A stretch of DNA of 5,543 nucleotides from Planctomycetales bacterium (GTDB lineage Bacteria; Planctomycetota; Planctomycetia; Gemmatales; Gemmataceae). Positions 4,833 through 5,543 of this stretch are shown here, in pieces (position 1 is the first letter of the stretch; each line of letters begins with the position of its first letter). The translations under genes were made by a program, and so were the position numbers. The stretch is from positions 1 through 5,543 of the forward strand of contig JAGVLI010001008.1 in assembly GCA_020054355.1 (NCBI GenBank). The letters run 5' to 3'. Below the pieces are notes generated by a model that saw nothing but the letters and a program-made list of their open reading frames with translations, did not search any database and had not been told where the DNA came from.

Positions 4833-5543
4833 CTATTGCTGGCCCTTCTTCTTTTCCAGCTCCTGTTGCAGCTTCTCCAGCGCTGCCTTGGCTTCGGCCA
4901 GCTTGCGCTCGACCTCGGCCTTGTCGGCTTCGGCCTTCTGCAAGGCGGCCTTGGCGTCTTCGAGTTTCTTCGCATCCTCGGCCGCGATCTTCGGCAGGGC
5001 CGCGACTACCGGCGGCGGATACTTGCCGGATTTCAGATCGGCCAGCAGCGACTGGACCAGTTCGCCCGGCACGGCGTAGGTTTCGGTACGGCCGGCGCGG
5101 GCGATATTGATGCCCAGCACCTTGCCGTCGAGATCGACGAGCGGGCCGCCGCAATCGGCCGGCTTGATGACCGAATCGTGTTGCAGGATGGTGGGGAAAC
5201 CGGTGCGGCGATTGCTCAGCTGGCTGCCCAGGCTGTTCTGGAAGTCGCCGCGATTGTTGCCGCCGGACGGCCGTTTGCCGAGCGTGGCCTTGAGTTCCAG
5301 TTCCTGATCGCCGCGCTTGATCTTCAGCGTGACCACTTCGTCGGGCTTGCGCCGCTGCAGCAGTCCCATGAAGGCGTCGGCGCTCGGCGTGGCCTCGCCG
5401 TCCACGGCGACGATCTGATCGTTGACCTTGACGCCGGCTTTTTGGGCGCCGGCATCGGGCATCACCTGGTTGACCTTGACGCCCGCGAAGTCGAGGTCGA
5501 GGCTGACGCCGAGGTAGCCGCTGGTCGGGCTGGGCGCTGGGGC
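4833..5543 (-). CDS. PDZ plus trypsin-like protein with Cys at the nucleophile site (5' partial)
   Basis: The C-terminal 236 residues are visible; the frame is open to the window edge, so the apparent GTG/ATG starts near 5462 are internal. Residues 1-8 are an Ala/Pro linker. A PDZ domain covers about 9-89, with the carboxylate-binding loop GYLGVSL and NDQIVAVDGE. A trypsin-like second barrel follows: ILQHDSVIKPADCGGPLVD, then GKVLGINIARAG. This matches the HtrA-type NSGGPL nucleophile loop, but Cys131 replaces Ser. Residues about 186-235 form a Glu/Lys/Ala-rich coiled coil that ends the protein. The first barrel with the His and Asp would lie upstream of the PDZ, outside the window. The protein is probably exported and may be a protein-quality-control protease, a cysteine variant or an inactive scaffold; the sequence seen cannot decide. 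An intrinsic terminator follows. Confidence 0.85.
   Translation of the reverse strand, partial: APAPSPTSGYLGVSLDLDFAGVKVNQVMPDAGAQKAGVKVNDQIVAVDGEATPSADAFMGLLQRRKPDEVVTLKIKRGDQELELKATLGKRPSGGNNRGDFQNSLGSQLSNRRTGFPTILQHDSVIKPADCGGPLVDLDGKVLGINIARAGRTETYAVPGELVQSLLADLKSGKYPPPVVAALPKIAAEDAKKLEDAKAALQKAEADKAEVERKLAEAKAALEKLQQELEKKKGQQ

Noticed and set aside
5460..5465. GTG/ATG as the start of the PDZ protein
   Set aside because: The frame stays open to the window edge, and the residues before it (GYLGVSL onward) are the first part of the PDZ domain, so these codons are internal.

Overview
The window reads like a stretch of a GC-rich planctomycete chromosome, possibly of the Gemmata type. This is inference. 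It rests on a halogenase-like flavoprotein, a PDZ/trypsin-like protein with a Cys-for-Ser active site and a C-terminal coiled coil, a secreted alpha/beta hydrolase, and GC-rich intergenic hairpins with a GCGTNAGCC core. I recall all of these from planctomycete genomes but could not search for them. There are six genes. The first and last run off the window, and I see no rRNA, tRNA, insertion sequence or CRISPR.

Layout, left to right. (1) Bases 1-798, plus strand: the C-terminal 265 residues of an FAD-dependent oxidoreductase of the tryptophan-halogenase family. (2) Bases 799-900: a gap holding an inverted repeat. (3) Bases 901-1152, plus: an 83-residue protein with a possible HicA-like fold. 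(4) Bases 1185-2741, minus: a soluble hybrid sensor kinase (PAS, HisKA, HATPase, receiver), tail to tail with gene 3. (5) Bases 2742-2864: a divergent control region with a 12-bp palindrome and an overlapping 9-bp-stem inverted repeat. (6) Bases 2865-3713, plus: an exported helical protein of unknown function with an apparent internal duplication. (7) Bases 3714-3807: a convergent gap almost filled by two hairpins. (8) Bases 3808-4755, minus: a secreted alpha/beta hydrolase (esterase). (9) Bases 4756-4832: a strong intrinsic terminator on the minus strand whose U-tract directly abuts the esterase ribosome binding site. (10) Bases 4833 to the window end, minus: the C-terminal 236 residues of a PDZ plus trypsin-like protein whose nucleophile position is Cys.

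The genes do not form one pathway. Two links are worth keeping. The sensor kinase and the exported helical protein share a divergent, palindrome-bearing region and may be co-regulated. The esterase lies immediately behind the PDZ protein, separated by a terminator, so its expression may depend on read-through or RNA processing. I found no convincing new multi-gene system. The best leads are the cysteine-type PDZ/trypsin protein, the terminator-RBS junction, the duplicated exported protein and the hairpin family.
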